Source: UBA1858 sp045105615
Lineage (GTDB): Bacteria; Pseudomonadota; Gammaproteobacteria; UBA4575
Reading direction: 5' to 3'
DNA length: 25,502 bases
NCBI GenBank assembly: GCA_045105615.1
Contig: JBGCDS010000032.1
Coordinates: forward strand, 1-25,502
In this document: positions 1-9,000 of the stretch, piece after piece
Position numbering within the stretch: position 1 is the first letter of the stretch
How the letters are laid out: each line of letters starts with the position of its first letter
Notes under the pieces: model-generated
The model's input: only the letters and a program-made list of their open reading frames with translations
Told to the model about the DNA's origin: nothing
The model's database searches: none
Program-made: the position numbers and the translations under genes

Positions 1-1
1 T

Positions 2-715
2 TATTTCGCGACAGGAAAACTGGAAGTTGAAGATAGCGCAGCTGTTGTCACCGGCATTGCTGAAGGCTGCAAGCAAGCAGGTGCTGCGTTGATTGGTGGC
101 GAGACTGCTGAAATGCCAGGCATGTATGGTGCAGGCGAATATGACCTTGCTGGTTTTTGTGTTGGTGTTGCCGATAAAGAAAACTTAATTACTGGTGACA
201 GCATTAGTGCAGGTGATGCCATTATTGGTATGCACTCTAGTGGCGTGCATTCAAATGGCTTTTCACTAGTCAATAAGTTATTAGAACAGAAAGGCTTGTC
301 GCTTAATGATTCATTTGGCGTTAGCACTTTAGGTGAAACATTATTAACGCCGACTAAAATTTATGTGAAAGCTATTCTAGAAATGATTGCACACAACCCG
401 ATTCATGGTTTATGCCATGTGACTGGTGGTGGCATCACTGAGAATTTACCGCGCGTATTACCTGACAATCTATGCGCTAACATTAATTTAAAAAGTTGGA
501 AGCGATTACCTATTTTTGATTGGATTCAAGAACAAGGCAATGTTGCCGAAGAAGAAATGTTGCGTGTATTTAACTGCGGCATTGGCATGCTAGTTGTTAC
601 CAAACAAAGTAATGCAGACAATATTTTAAATGCCTGCTCAAATCACAATATTAATGCCGATGTAATTGGCGAAGTTAAAACAGGCGAAGGTGATTCACAT
701 GTTATTTACACATGA
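2..715 (+). CDS. purM: Phosphoribosylformylglycinamidine cyclo-ligase (AIR synthetase), 5'-truncated by window edge
   Basis: PurM closes the imidazole ring of formylglycinamidine ribonucleotide with ATP, giving aminoimidazole ribonucleotide in cytosolic de novo purine synthesis. The gene enters from the left edge: frame 2 is open from base 2, reading YFATGKLEVED, then IGGETAEMPGMY, a hallmark PurM block. A later block, HVTGGGITENLPRVLP, is the other conserved AIR synthase signature. About 237 residues are visible; the N-terminal third lies outside the window. An in-frame TTG at base 89 is internal and not the true start. The stop overlaps the start of purN (ATGA, 712-715), so the two are translationally coupled, as is usual for purM-purN. 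Identification is firm. Confidence 0.97.
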   Translation, partial: YFATGKLEVEDSAAVVTGIAEGCKQAGAALIGGETAEMPGMYGAGEYDLAGFCVGVADKENLITGDSISAGDAIIGMHSSGVHSNGFSLVNKLLEQKGLSLNDSFGVSTLGETLLTPTKIYVKAILEMIAHNPIHGLCHVTGGGITENLPRVLPDNLCANINLKSWKRLPIFDWIQEQGNVAEEEMLRVFNCGIGMLVVTKQSNADNILNACSNHNINADVIGEVKTGEGDSHVIYT

Positions 716-1368
716 GCGAATCAGCTAACAAGATAGCAGTGCTTGTCTCAGGTGGCGGCACTAACCTGCAGTCTATTATTGATAATATTCATTTAGGTGA
801 TTGCGCCGCTGAAATCGAATGCGTCATCAGTAATGTTGCCGATGTTTATGCACTCACACGTGCAGACAATGCCAACATCCCGCACCATGTTATTTCGCAT
901 AAAGATTCTTCTAGTCGCGCTGAATTTGAACAAGCGCTAATTAGCAAGCTAGACAGCTATGATGTGGACATGATTGTACTTGCTGGCTTTATGCGCATCC
1001 TTGAATCGACTTTTATATCTCACTATCCAGGGAGAATACTCAATATTCACCCTTCTCTATTACCCAAATATAGTGGCTTAAATACCCACCAAAGGGTGCT
1101 AGAAAGCGGTGATTCGTCACATGGTTGCAGCGTTCACTTCGCCACCACGGAACTTGATGGCGGACCTGTGATCTTACAAGCAAGCGTTACTATTTTAGAT
1201 AACGATGATGCACAAATACTGGCTAAGCGAGTATTAGAAAAAGAACATATCATTTACCCTAAATGTGTACAGTGGCTATGCGAAAACAGAATTTATTACC
1301 AGCAGGGTTGCGCGTATTTCGACAACCAGCGGTTAACATCCCCTTTACAGCTAGAGAAAATACAATAG
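712..1368 (+). CDS. purN: Phosphoribosylglycinamide formyltransferase (GART)
   Basis: PurN transfers a formyl group from 10-formyltetrahydrofolate to glycinamide ribonucleotide, the third step of purine synthesis. The 218-residue protein is slightly longer than E. coli PurN (about 212). The phosphate-binding SGGGTNLQ is at residues 13-20. The catalytic trio is visible as N111 and H113 in NIHPSLLP and D149 in ELDGGPVI, matching E. coli N106, H108 and D144. The segment after NIHPSLLP reads KYSGLNTH, where most PurN proteins have KYPGLHTH, so the position equivalent to E. coli His119 is Asn124. The gene overlaps purM by 4 bp and is followed after 33 bp by a DUF3108 gene on the same strand. Function is clear; the effect of the Asn substitution is unknown. 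Confidence 0.96.
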   Translation: MSESANKIAVLVSGGGTNLQSIIDNIHLGDCAAEIECVISNVADVYALTRADNANIPHHVISHKDSSSRAEFEQALISKLDSYDVDMIVLAGFMRILESTFISHYPGRILNIHPSLLPKYSGLNTHQRVLESGDSSHGCSVHFATTELDGGPVILQASVTILDNDDAQILAKRVLEKEHIIYPKCVQWLCENRIYYQQGCAYFDNQRLTSPLQLEKIQ

Positions 1369-1401
1369 CTATAGTTAAGAAAAAATAAGCTGATAACTAT
1401 T

Positions 1402-2202
1402 ATGAATATGAAAAATATATTTATCGCTTGCTTACTGTTATTCGCGACTAGTGTTTCAGCCCAAGATTTTTCATTACCTCTGACTGCTCCCAACATGCCG
1501 CCGGCATTTACTGCTGAATATGCAGTGAAAGTGGGCGGGTTAAGTATGGGTAAAGTCGATGTTAATTTAATTCAAGTCGATTCAGAAAATTGGACTTACA
1601 ATTCCAGCTCAACAGCACTCGGCTTGGCCGCGATGATTGTGGGCAGCAATGCTGTCACTGACACCTCTAAGCTACAGTTAGTAGACGGTGCTATTCGCCC
1701 AATATTTTACGAGCGTATTCGCATCACTAAAAAAGCAGACAAAAGCGAACGCGTGTTTTATCAATGGGAGCAGCAGTTAGCCCAGTCAGAATATAAAGAC
1801 CGGAAGTTAGAGGTTAATCTCAACGAAAGTGCCACTGACTTATTCACTTTGCAGTTATCTATTATGGCGAATATCAATAATATTCCAAAGCAGATGAATT
1901 TACCCGTCATCACTAAAGCCAAGTTAAAAAATTACCAAATTTTAAATTTAGGCAACGTCAAATTAAAAACTATTTACGGAGAACGTGACACTGCCTTAAT
2001 AGTACGCAAGAAAGAAGATTCTTCTTACCGTATATGGGCAGATCTTGAGTTACACGGACTACCACTACAGATAGAAAGCATTAAAGAAGGTAAAACAGAA
2101 TTTATTGTTACGCTAGAAGATAGCTCGCTACATAAACTTAGCGAGAAGATCACAACTCAATCTATGAACCACCCGCAATCGTCATATTTTCAATTAAGAT
2201 AG
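1402..2202 (+). CDS. Exported DUF3108 family protein
   Basis: This is a 266-residue protein with a cleavable-looking signal peptide: a positively charged start, a hydrophobic stretch at about residues 6-17 and a VSA/Q cleavage site near residue 20. The mature part starts with a Tyr/Gly-rich beta segment (AEYAVKVGGLSMGKV) and ends with a Trp-Leu-Leu-Pro-type segment (WADLELHGLPLQIE), the pattern of the DUF3108 family of periplasmic proteins of unknown function. DUF3108 genes commonly sit next to purN in gammaproteobacteria, as here, although no link to purine synthesis is known. Either ATG at codon 1 or codon 3 could be the start; neither has a strong ribosome binding site. The last 41 bp overlap the 3' end of pmbA on the other strand. 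No function is assigned. Confidence 0.85.
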   Translation: MNMKNIFIACLLLFATSVSAQDFSLPLTAPNMPPAFTAEYAVKVGGLSMGKVDVNLIQVDSENWTYNSSSTALGLAAMIVGSNAVTDTSKLQLVDGAIRPIFYERIRITKKADKSERVFYQWEQQLAQSEYKDRKLEVNLNESATDLFTLQLSIMANINNIPKQMNLPVITKAKLKNYQILNLGNVKLKTIYGERDTALIVRKKEDSSYRIWADLELHGLPLQIESIKEGKTEFIVTLEDSSLHKLSEKITTQSMNHPQSSYFQLR

Positions 2203-3505
2203 AGCCACACTGAATATTACCGCGTCCATCTACATCATTACCGATGGCACCGATATTCATAAACATATCAGCAAGGTTTCCAGCAATAGTAATTTCTTCT
2301 ACTGGATATTGGATTTCACCATTTTCCACCCAAAAGCCTGACGCTCCGCGCGAATAATCACCGGTAACAGTATTCACTCCGTGACCAATCAGTTCTGTCA
2401 CTAACAAGCCTTTATCCATTGCTTTGATAAGTGCTTGTTGCGACTTACCACTGTCATTCATTCTTACGTTATGCACGCCACCCGCATTAGCGGTGGTTTG
2501 CATGCCTAGCTTACGCGCAGAATAACTACTCAAGACATAACCTTGTAGCACGCCATTTTCTACTACTTTTCTTGCTTGCGTGCGCACACCTTCATTATCA
2601 AAAGGCACACTACCCAGTCCACCAATCATGTGTGGGTCTTCGGTGATGGTTAACCACTTTGGTAATACCTGCTTATTAATTGAATCGACTAAAAAAGATG
2701 CTTCACGATAAAGCGCACCACCACTAATCGCTGAAAACAAATGACCCACTATAGAACGTGCCAGTGTCGGCTCAAATAACACCGGTGCTGAACAGGTCTT
2801 CATTCCACGGCCACCTAAGCGACGCACTGTTCTTTCACGCGCCATGGCACCAATTGATTCTATGTCTTCAAGATTATTGGCATTACGATCAACTGAATAC
2901 CAATAATCACGTTGCATACCTTTATCATCACCGGCAATGACCGAACAGCTAACGCTATGTCGTGTACCACGATATTCACCAGCAAATCCATGCGAGTTTG
3001 CATATACCAACTGCGTGCCAATACTACTGACACTTGCACCTTCAGAATTCACTATGCGCTTATCATCACGTGCAACTTCTTCGCATCGTATCGCCTGCTC
3101 TAATGCTTTATCCGAGGCTATGTCCCAGGGATGATCTAAATCTAACTGCGGGTAATTATTTGCCATTAGCTCTGCATCCGCGAGGCCAGAGCATTCATCT
3201 TCAGCAGTGAACTTTGCAATTTCTAATGCAGAATCAATCGTACGATTGATTGCGTCGGCTGTGACAATATTTGTACTCGCTGAGCCCTTGGCTTTTCCAC
3301 GATACACTGTCACCCCCATTGAGCGTTGATTGTGATGCTCGACAGTTTCAACCTCACCTAAGCGCGCAGTCACTGAATAACCTTTATCATTACTTGCCGC
3401 GACTTCAACCTGATCAGCTCCATTAGCACGCGCATATTCTACGGCCTGCGAAAGCAATGATTTCAATGACTCATCATTGATTGTTTTATCTAGTGTTGTA
3501 CTCAT
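2162..3505 (-). CDS. pmbA: Metalloprotease-family regulator TldE/PmbA
   Basis: PmbA (TldE) is the non-catalytic partner of TldD. The TldD/TldE complex degrades unfolded peptides; in E. coli it matures microcin B17 and degrades the CcdA antitoxin. The 447-residue length is close to E. coli PmbA (about 450). The C-terminal block GNDVDGRGNIQCGSILIENMTIAGGS is family-typical in its NIQCGS and MTIAG parts. No HExxxH zinc motif is present, as expected for TldE. The gene starts with ATG, 95 bp downstream of tldD, and the gap contains a decayed repeat (3520-3562). In several gammaproteobacteria a yjgA gene lies beside pmbA; none is here. Its 3' end overlaps the convergent DUF3108 gene. It is probably co-transcribed with tldD. 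Confidence 0.95.
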   Translation of the reverse strand: MSTTLDKTINDESLKSLLSQAVEYARANGADQVEVAASNDKGYSVTARLGEVETVEHHNQRSMGVTVYRGKAKGSASTNIVTADAINRTIDSALEIAKFTAEDECSGLADAELMANNYPQLDLDHPWDIASDKALEQAIRCEEVARDDKRIVNSEGASVSSIGTQLVYANSHGFAGEYRGTRHSVSCSVIAGDDKGMQRDYWYSVDRNANNLEDIESIGAMARERTVRRLGGRGMKTCSAPVLFEPTLARSIVGHLFSAISGGALYREASFLVDSINKQVLPKWLTITEDPHMIGGLGSVPFDNEGVRTQARKVVENGVLQGYVLSSYSARKLGMQTTANAGGVHNVRMNDSGKSQQALIKAMDKGLLVTELIGHGVNTVTGDYSRGASGFWVENGEIQYPVEEITIAGNLADMFMNIGAIGNDVDGRGNIQCGSILIENMTIAGGS

Positions 3506-3519
3506 ATATTTACCTTTAA

Positions 3520-3562
3520 GCCGTCATTCCCATATTAATGAGAATCCAGTATTAACTATTTA
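3520..3562. repeat. Decayed fragment of the intergenic hairpin repeat
   Basis: The pmbA-tldD gap contains CCGTCATTCCC followed by an AT-rich spacer and GAGAATCCAGT, then an AT-rich run. This resembles the left end of the two repeats at 16815-17109 (CCGTCATTCCC, loop, GGGAATCTAG). The right half, with the GGGGATGAC end, is not recognisable. It is best read as a degraded or partial copy. Similarity was judged by eye over about 40 bases, so chance is not excluded. Confidence 0.45.
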
Positions 3563-3600
3563 TCGCAGTCGCTCGTTCAGAGAATGGAGAAGTGTTTGCG

Positions 3601-5040
3601 TTAAGCTTGGGTGCCACCAACGGTGATGCCGTCTATTCGCATGGTAGGCTGCCCTACACCAACAGGTACGCTTTGACCTTCTTTGCCGCAGGTACCGACG
3701 CCGGTATCAAGTTTGAGGTCATTACCAATCATGCCAACACGAGTTAGCACGTCAGGGCCATCACCAATCAATGTTGCACCTTTGACTGGATACGTGATTT
3801 TTCCATTTTCTATCATGTACGCTTCTGATGCTGAGAATACGAATTTACCAGACGTAATATCTACTTGACCGCCGCCAAAGTTAACGGCGTAAAAACCATT
3901 ATCTACTGAAGCAAGTATTTCTTCTGGATCACGGTCTCCTGCCAGCATGTAAGTGTTGGTCATTCTCGGCATTGTTTGATGCGCATATGACTCACGACGC
4001 CCATTACCTGTTGACTGTGTTTTTGATAGCTGACCATTTAAACGGTCTTGCATATAACCTTTAAGAATACCGTCTTCAATTAATGTAGTGCATTGTGTTG
4101 GCGTTCCTTCATCATCAATATTTAACGAACCGCGACGATTCGGTAATGTGCCATCATCAACCACTGTCACGCCTGGGCTTGCCACGCGCTCACCAATTCG
4201 ATTACTAAATGCCGATGTACCTTTACGGTTGAAATCACCTTCAAGCCCATGGCCAATTGCTTCATGTAGCAATACACCTGGCCAACCTGGACCAAGTACT
4301 ACAGTCATGTTGCCGGCTGGTGCATCTTTCGCTTCGAGATTAACTAATGCTTGGCGCACTGCTTCACGCGAAAATTCATTAGCTGAATCAGATGCAATAA
4401 ATTCCTTATAGTCATAACGACCACCACCGCCCATTGACCCCTGCTCACGGCGACCATTTTGTTCTGCAATCACGCTGACATTGAACCTCACTAAAGGGCG
4501 CACGTCTGCAGCTAAAGTTCCGTCACTACGCGCAATCAATATCACTTCATGCGTACCAACCAAACTCACCATGACTTGTTTTACACGCGGATCTGCTTCA
4601 CGTGCTGTGGTATCAGCGGCACGTAATAAATCCATTTTTTCATTTTCATTCAATACTGATAAAGGATTGTCTGGTGTATATAAGGTATGGCCACTTTGCA
4701 CACTCCATGACTGCATCTCATTAGTGCCTGTCGATTTTGCAATACTACGCGCAGCACGCGAAGACTCTAGCAAAGCAGACATAGCGATATCATCAGAGTA
4801 CGCAAACCCTGTTTTATCACCTGACATAGCACGTACACCGACACCGTGTTCTAAATTGAAGCTCGCATCTTTAACAATACCATCATCTAATGACCACGAT
4901 TCACGCGTCGTTGATTGAAAGTACAGGTCGGCAGCATCAATCGAGCCACCTAATGCTTCACTCAGTGCTTTATTAATATCTTCATCACTTAAGCCCGTAG
5001 GTGCTAGCAAGTGATTTCGTGCTATATCTAAATTTTCCAT
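3601..5040 (-). CDS. tldD: Metalloprotease TldD
   Basis: TldD is the catalytic zinc protease of the cytosolic TldD/TldE heterodimer, which cleaves unfolded peptides threaded between the two subunits. The 479 residues match the family length (E. coli 481). The HExxxH zinc motif is visible as HEAIGH, with H259, E260 and H264, followed by GLEGDFNRKG. The third zinc ligand is expected to be the conserved Cys near the C-terminus, here C451 in TCGKEGQ. The ATG start has a short GAG-type ribosome binding site and lies 10 bp after the nitrilase stop, so the two genes are probably in one transcript. Order nitrilase-tldD-pmbA matches the arrangement known from Pseudomonas and relatives. Identification is firm. 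Confidence 0.97.
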   Translation of the reverse strand: MENLDIARNHLLAPTGLSDEDINKALSEALGGSIDAADLYFQSTTRESWSLDDGIVKDASFNLEHGVGVRAMSGDKTGFAYSDDIAMSALLESSRAARSIAKSTGTNEMQSWSVQSGHTLYTPDNPLSVLNENEKMDLLRAADTTAREADPRVKQVMVSLVGTHEVILIARSDGTLAADVRPLVRFNVSVIAEQNGRREQGSMGGGGRYDYKEFIASDSANEFSREAVRQALVNLEAKDAPAGNMTVVLGPGWPGVLLHEAIGHGLEGDFNRKGTSAFSNRIGERVASPGVTVVDDGTLPNRRGSLNIDDEGTPTQCTTLIEDGILKGYMQDRLNGQLSKTQSTGNGRRESYAHQTMPRMTNTYMLAGDRDPEEILASVDNGFYAVNFGGGQVDITSGKFVFSASEAYMIENGKITYPVKGATLIGDGPDVLTRVGMIGNDLKLDTGVGTCGKEGQSVPVGVGQPTMRIDGITVGGTQA

Positions 5041-5050
5041 AAATTCTCGA

Positions 5051-5866
5051 TTATTTTAGCGTTCTATGCTGTAGACATGGGAATGTACGACGTGTTGTTT
5101 CCATACGATCTAAATCAATATCTGCTATGACTACTCCAGCACCCTGAGACAATCTATTTAATACATTGCCCCATGGATCAACCACCATGCTATCGCCATA
5201 GGTATTACGACCACTTAAGTGGTAACCGCCTTGATCTGCTGCAATCACATAACAAAGATTTTCAATTGCGCGTGCACGTACTAACACTTCCCAGTGTGAC
5301 TTACCGGTAGTGGCAGTAAAGGCTGAAGGAATAGCAATAATCTCTGCTCCTTTATCAACTAACTGTCGAAATAGTTCTGGGAAACGTAAGTCGTAACAAA
5401 CAGCTAAACCTAGTTTTCCAAAGGGTGTGTCTACCACCACTAGCTCAGTGCCATTAGCGATAGTTTCTGATTCTTTATAACTCTCATCATTGCCTAACTC
5501 GACATCAAACAAATGAATTTTGTCGTAGCGCGCAACCACTTCGCCTTCAGCGTTATAAACTATACATGCTGCTAGTATTTTATTCGGATCATCACATTGA
5601 ATGGGCACAGTACCACCCACAATCCACACACCATGCTTCTTTGCCTGGTCACTTAGGAAGTTCTGAATTGGGCCATCTTGATAAGGCTCGCGAATATCAA
5701 CCTTGTCAGATTCCTTCTCTCCCATAATGGGGAAATTCTCTGGCAACACTACCAGCTCAGCACCCTGCTCTTTGGCCTGCTGAATTAATCGGCTCGCTTC
5801 CATGAGATTTGCTTCCCGTTGAGGAGCAGAAGCCATTTGGATGGCTGCAACTTTACTCATATTCAT
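5051..5866 (-). CDS. Carbon-nitrogen hydrolase (nitrilase superfamily, Nit1/YbeM-like amidase)
   Basis: This is a 271-residue member of the nitrilase superfamily with the Glu-Lys-Cys triad at E43 (LPENFP), K116 (YDKIHLFD) and C157 (AVCYDLRFPELFR). The KIHLFD and CYDLRFPE blocks are typical of the Nit1 branch, whose characterised members hydrolyse deaminated glutathione as metabolite repair. That substrate is an inference here. The first two possible ATG codons lie two codons apart; the purine-rich AGGA is only 3 nt from the first but about 8 nt from the second (base 5860), so the protein may start at residue 3. A 134 bp gap separates it from yhdP, the largest gap in this train, so a promoter of its own is possible, but I saw no convincing one. 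It precedes tldD by 10 bp. Confidence 0.9.
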   Translation of the reverse strand: MNMSKVAAIQMASAPQREANLMEASRLIQQAKEQGAELVVLPENFPIMGEKESDKVDIREPYQDGPIQNFLSDQAKKHGVWIVGGTVPIQCDDPNKILAACIVYNAEGEVVARYDKIHLFDVELGNDESYKESETIANGTELVVVDTPFGKLGLAVCYDLRFPELFRQLVDKGAEIIAIPSAFTATTGKSHWEVLVRARAIENLCYVIAADQGGYHLSGRNTYGDSMVVDPWGNVLNRLSQGAGVVIADIDLDRMETTRRTFPCLQHRTLK

Positions 5867-6000
5867 TTTCCTGATGTTGAGGTTAATATAATTAGAAGTA
5901 TGCTTGAATGACAGAATCTAGACCAGCCTATACAAATCGAATTTCGAAAAATCTGGTACTAAAGGTACAAATATAGATTCAAGGTGTTTGTTTACCGACC

Positions 6001-9000
6001 TTATCTAGGGCCTGACTGCTGTCCTTGAGTGATCACAGCATTATCCGTTTTCTTACTTACCTTTTTGATCACAGGTTTTTGCCATGTGCCGGTCATTTTA
6101 TATTCAACATTCGATACTTTATTTAAGCCCACCGCACTACCGACCCTATCCACAATCATTCCTGCGGCTGCACCCACTGGCCCACCCACAATTGCACCTG
6201 CGGCGGTGAGTGTTCCGGTAAGCGCAGGTGTCACCGTGATATTTTGATCATAGGTTTGATCAATTAAATTCGTTTCACCATTAATTTTAATGTCTGCAGC
6301 CGAGGCTTTAATAGAAATCTTATCTGTTTGAAGCTTGCCACCGCTGGATAAATTCAGTGTTCCTTTGATGGAATCAAACGCGAAACCTTTGTTAGTCACA
6401 TCTTTAAAGTCTAATGATAAACGTCGACTAATCGCACCTAAATTTAATAGCGCAAGCAAACGACCTGCATTACCTGGATCCAATTCAGACACTGACCCAT
6501 CTTTAATCTTAAATGTTGAACTGCCTGAAATTTTACTCAAATCAAATTGGTGAGGGCCGTTTGGCCATTCGACAGCCGTTGCTACGCTAGCTTCACCTTT
6601 GCGCAGACTACTCTTAAACCCTAAATCGACTAGGCTATCTTCAACATCAATACTTTCAAGCTGTAAATCAAATGTGCTCGTAGTCTTTTGCTGGACCAAG
6701 CTCCATGCTCCTTTACCAACGATTGTTAAATCCTGAGCTGCCAGTTTAATTTCATCAAATAATAATCCTTGATGAAAAGATGATGTATTAACAACAACAT
6801 CCTTAAATTTAAACTCATTAAAATTCAATTGCTCGCTAGAAAACAAAAATGGTCGAACTGCATGAGGATTGATTTCTTCTGATGATTTTACAGATGATTT
6901 TTCACCAGCCTCACCCTTTTTAACAACCAGGGACTTCATATCAATATTAACTGGGAGATTTTTATCATCAGGTATTTGAATTGACCCTCTACCTAACGTG
7001 GAATCAAGCTCTATAAAATAAGCATTATCTGTGTAGTCACCAGTTATCTTTATATTTTTTGCAGGCCATTGCGGGAATTGCACAGCATCAAATGCAACGT
7101 CTATATTTGGTTTTGTCGCTTTCTGATTTTGATCTGCTGAATCCGAATACTGCTTGTATGCTGCTAGCCAAAGTTTGGGGTCAACTGTTGGCCATGCCCC
7201 TTTGATCATTAACCCCTGATGATTAACATTTGACTGACTTGGCCTCCCAAGCTCAATTAAATTCAGCTCGAATGGTTGTTTTGGTTCGATTGAAAAATGT
7301 AACGACAGCAGGTCTGCAATTTGCCATGACATTTGACCCTGTTTCTGATCAAACTTCATCAGCGCCGATAACGAATCACCTTTAGCTTTATCCAAAGGTG
7401 CAGGCAATTCAGATTCAACCCCTACTAATTGACTATCAATCTTAAGCTTCAACTTATCAGGATTATTCTTCTTAAAAAACGAAGGCAGATACAATTCACC
7501 ATCAACTGGTGTTACGCCAGCAAAGAATGGGCTGAATTGAGGATATTGTTGCTTAAGGTAGGCGCCTAAGTCGAACCGTCCAGTAAACGATAAATTTGAC
7601 GCCCCCGCTCCTGCAGGATTCATTGCGAGCATTACTGGCTGACTAAAAACAGTGGCAGTTAAGCCCTCTCCTGTTGCTCCCTGCTGAGTGAATTGCACTT
7701 CTCCAGCTAAGTCCTTCAGCTCAATACCTACTTTTTTCACGTCTAAAGTGTTTCCCAGAAAATGGATATTTCCTGATACTTCTACAGGCAAAATTAGTTT
7801 TCTAGATAGCGACCTGGAAAAATTAACCTCTAAACGTGAATCACCTGCTAGAGATATTTGATCTAACACCGAGTTATTTTTACGGACTAAATTAGAATCA
7901 CCTAAAAACTGCAGTAGATCTTTACCCGGCCCATCGACGGTCCCTTTTAAATCTAACTTAGCACGCAAAAAAGAATCTATATTTATATCCACATTCTTCA
8001 CTTTCGATTCTAAGGTAGTAGCTTGTTGCGAAGTGATATTAATATGATCTTTGTCAATCGATACATTCGCTCTTACCCCATAAAGGTAAGGCCAGTCTTT
8101 TTTATATTCTAAAATCCCATTATCAACTTCCACGTGAGTTTGAAATACACCAGAGGTTTTATGGAAAGGAAACGCACGCATATTGCCGCGCACCATCACC
8201 GTTGCATTTTTCACATCACCCTTATGAATAGCCTCAGTTAACCACTTTTTAGTTTTTTTGGTTTTTAATAACGAAGGAAAGTAATCTCCCACCGCATTCG
8301 CCTTTGCAGAATCAACGTGAATTTGCGAATCCGTATACACCTCTGCACCTATCAACTTAGTATTGATACGCGCAGTCATACTGAGATCATCATTATAAAT
8401 AGATAAAGCGTCTGCGTTCAGCTCATGAACATCACCTTGATGCGTCCATGCTACATCACCATTGGCAGAAAATTTAAAATCAAACCCGGGATACATCACT
8501 GGCAAACCAAGTTGTATATTTTCTGAATTCAAACGTGCAACACCCCCTGTGTCACCACCAACAACATAAGCGCTTACACCCTGTATAGAGCGATTGCCTT
8601 GAGCTATCCAAGCAGAGACATCATTAAATTGTCCGGAATATTGAAACGATGTTTGGTGATTTTCTTTTAGATCAAAACGTATAAATAGATCTTTCACACT
8701 GGCATTAACACGGTACTGTTGCAGTTGATCTTCGAAACGAACAATATGCGGTGAATATGAATGTAATGTATTACAAATAGCGCCTAAGTTCATTGCGCCG
8801 ACATGCGCCAGTATTGTTTTAGCATTAAGTGAATGCCTTTGAAGTTCAAACTGAGCCTGTGTCGCCGCCCAGTTGCCTTCAGAAGTAACTACCTCAATAT
8901 CATCAGCAAGGAACTGCCAATTTCTATCAATATTATTCCAATCAAATTGCAATGATAACTGCTGAATATACTCATCACTCAAACATAATTTACTGCCAGT

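Noticed and set aside
1..327. 108-codon minus-strand reading frame at the left edge
   Set aside because: It is antisense to purM, whose conserved GGETAEMPG block lies in the same bases.
4481..4918. 145-codon plus-strand reading frame
   Set aside because: It lies inside tldD on the opposite strand and has no recognisable domain; tldD motifs and length are intact.
5867..6000. Promoter or operator in the yhdP-nitrilase gap (GGTAC direct repeat, TATATT hexamer)
   Set aside because: The TATATT has no acceptable -35 at proper spacing, and the short repeat is likely chance in AT-rich sequence.
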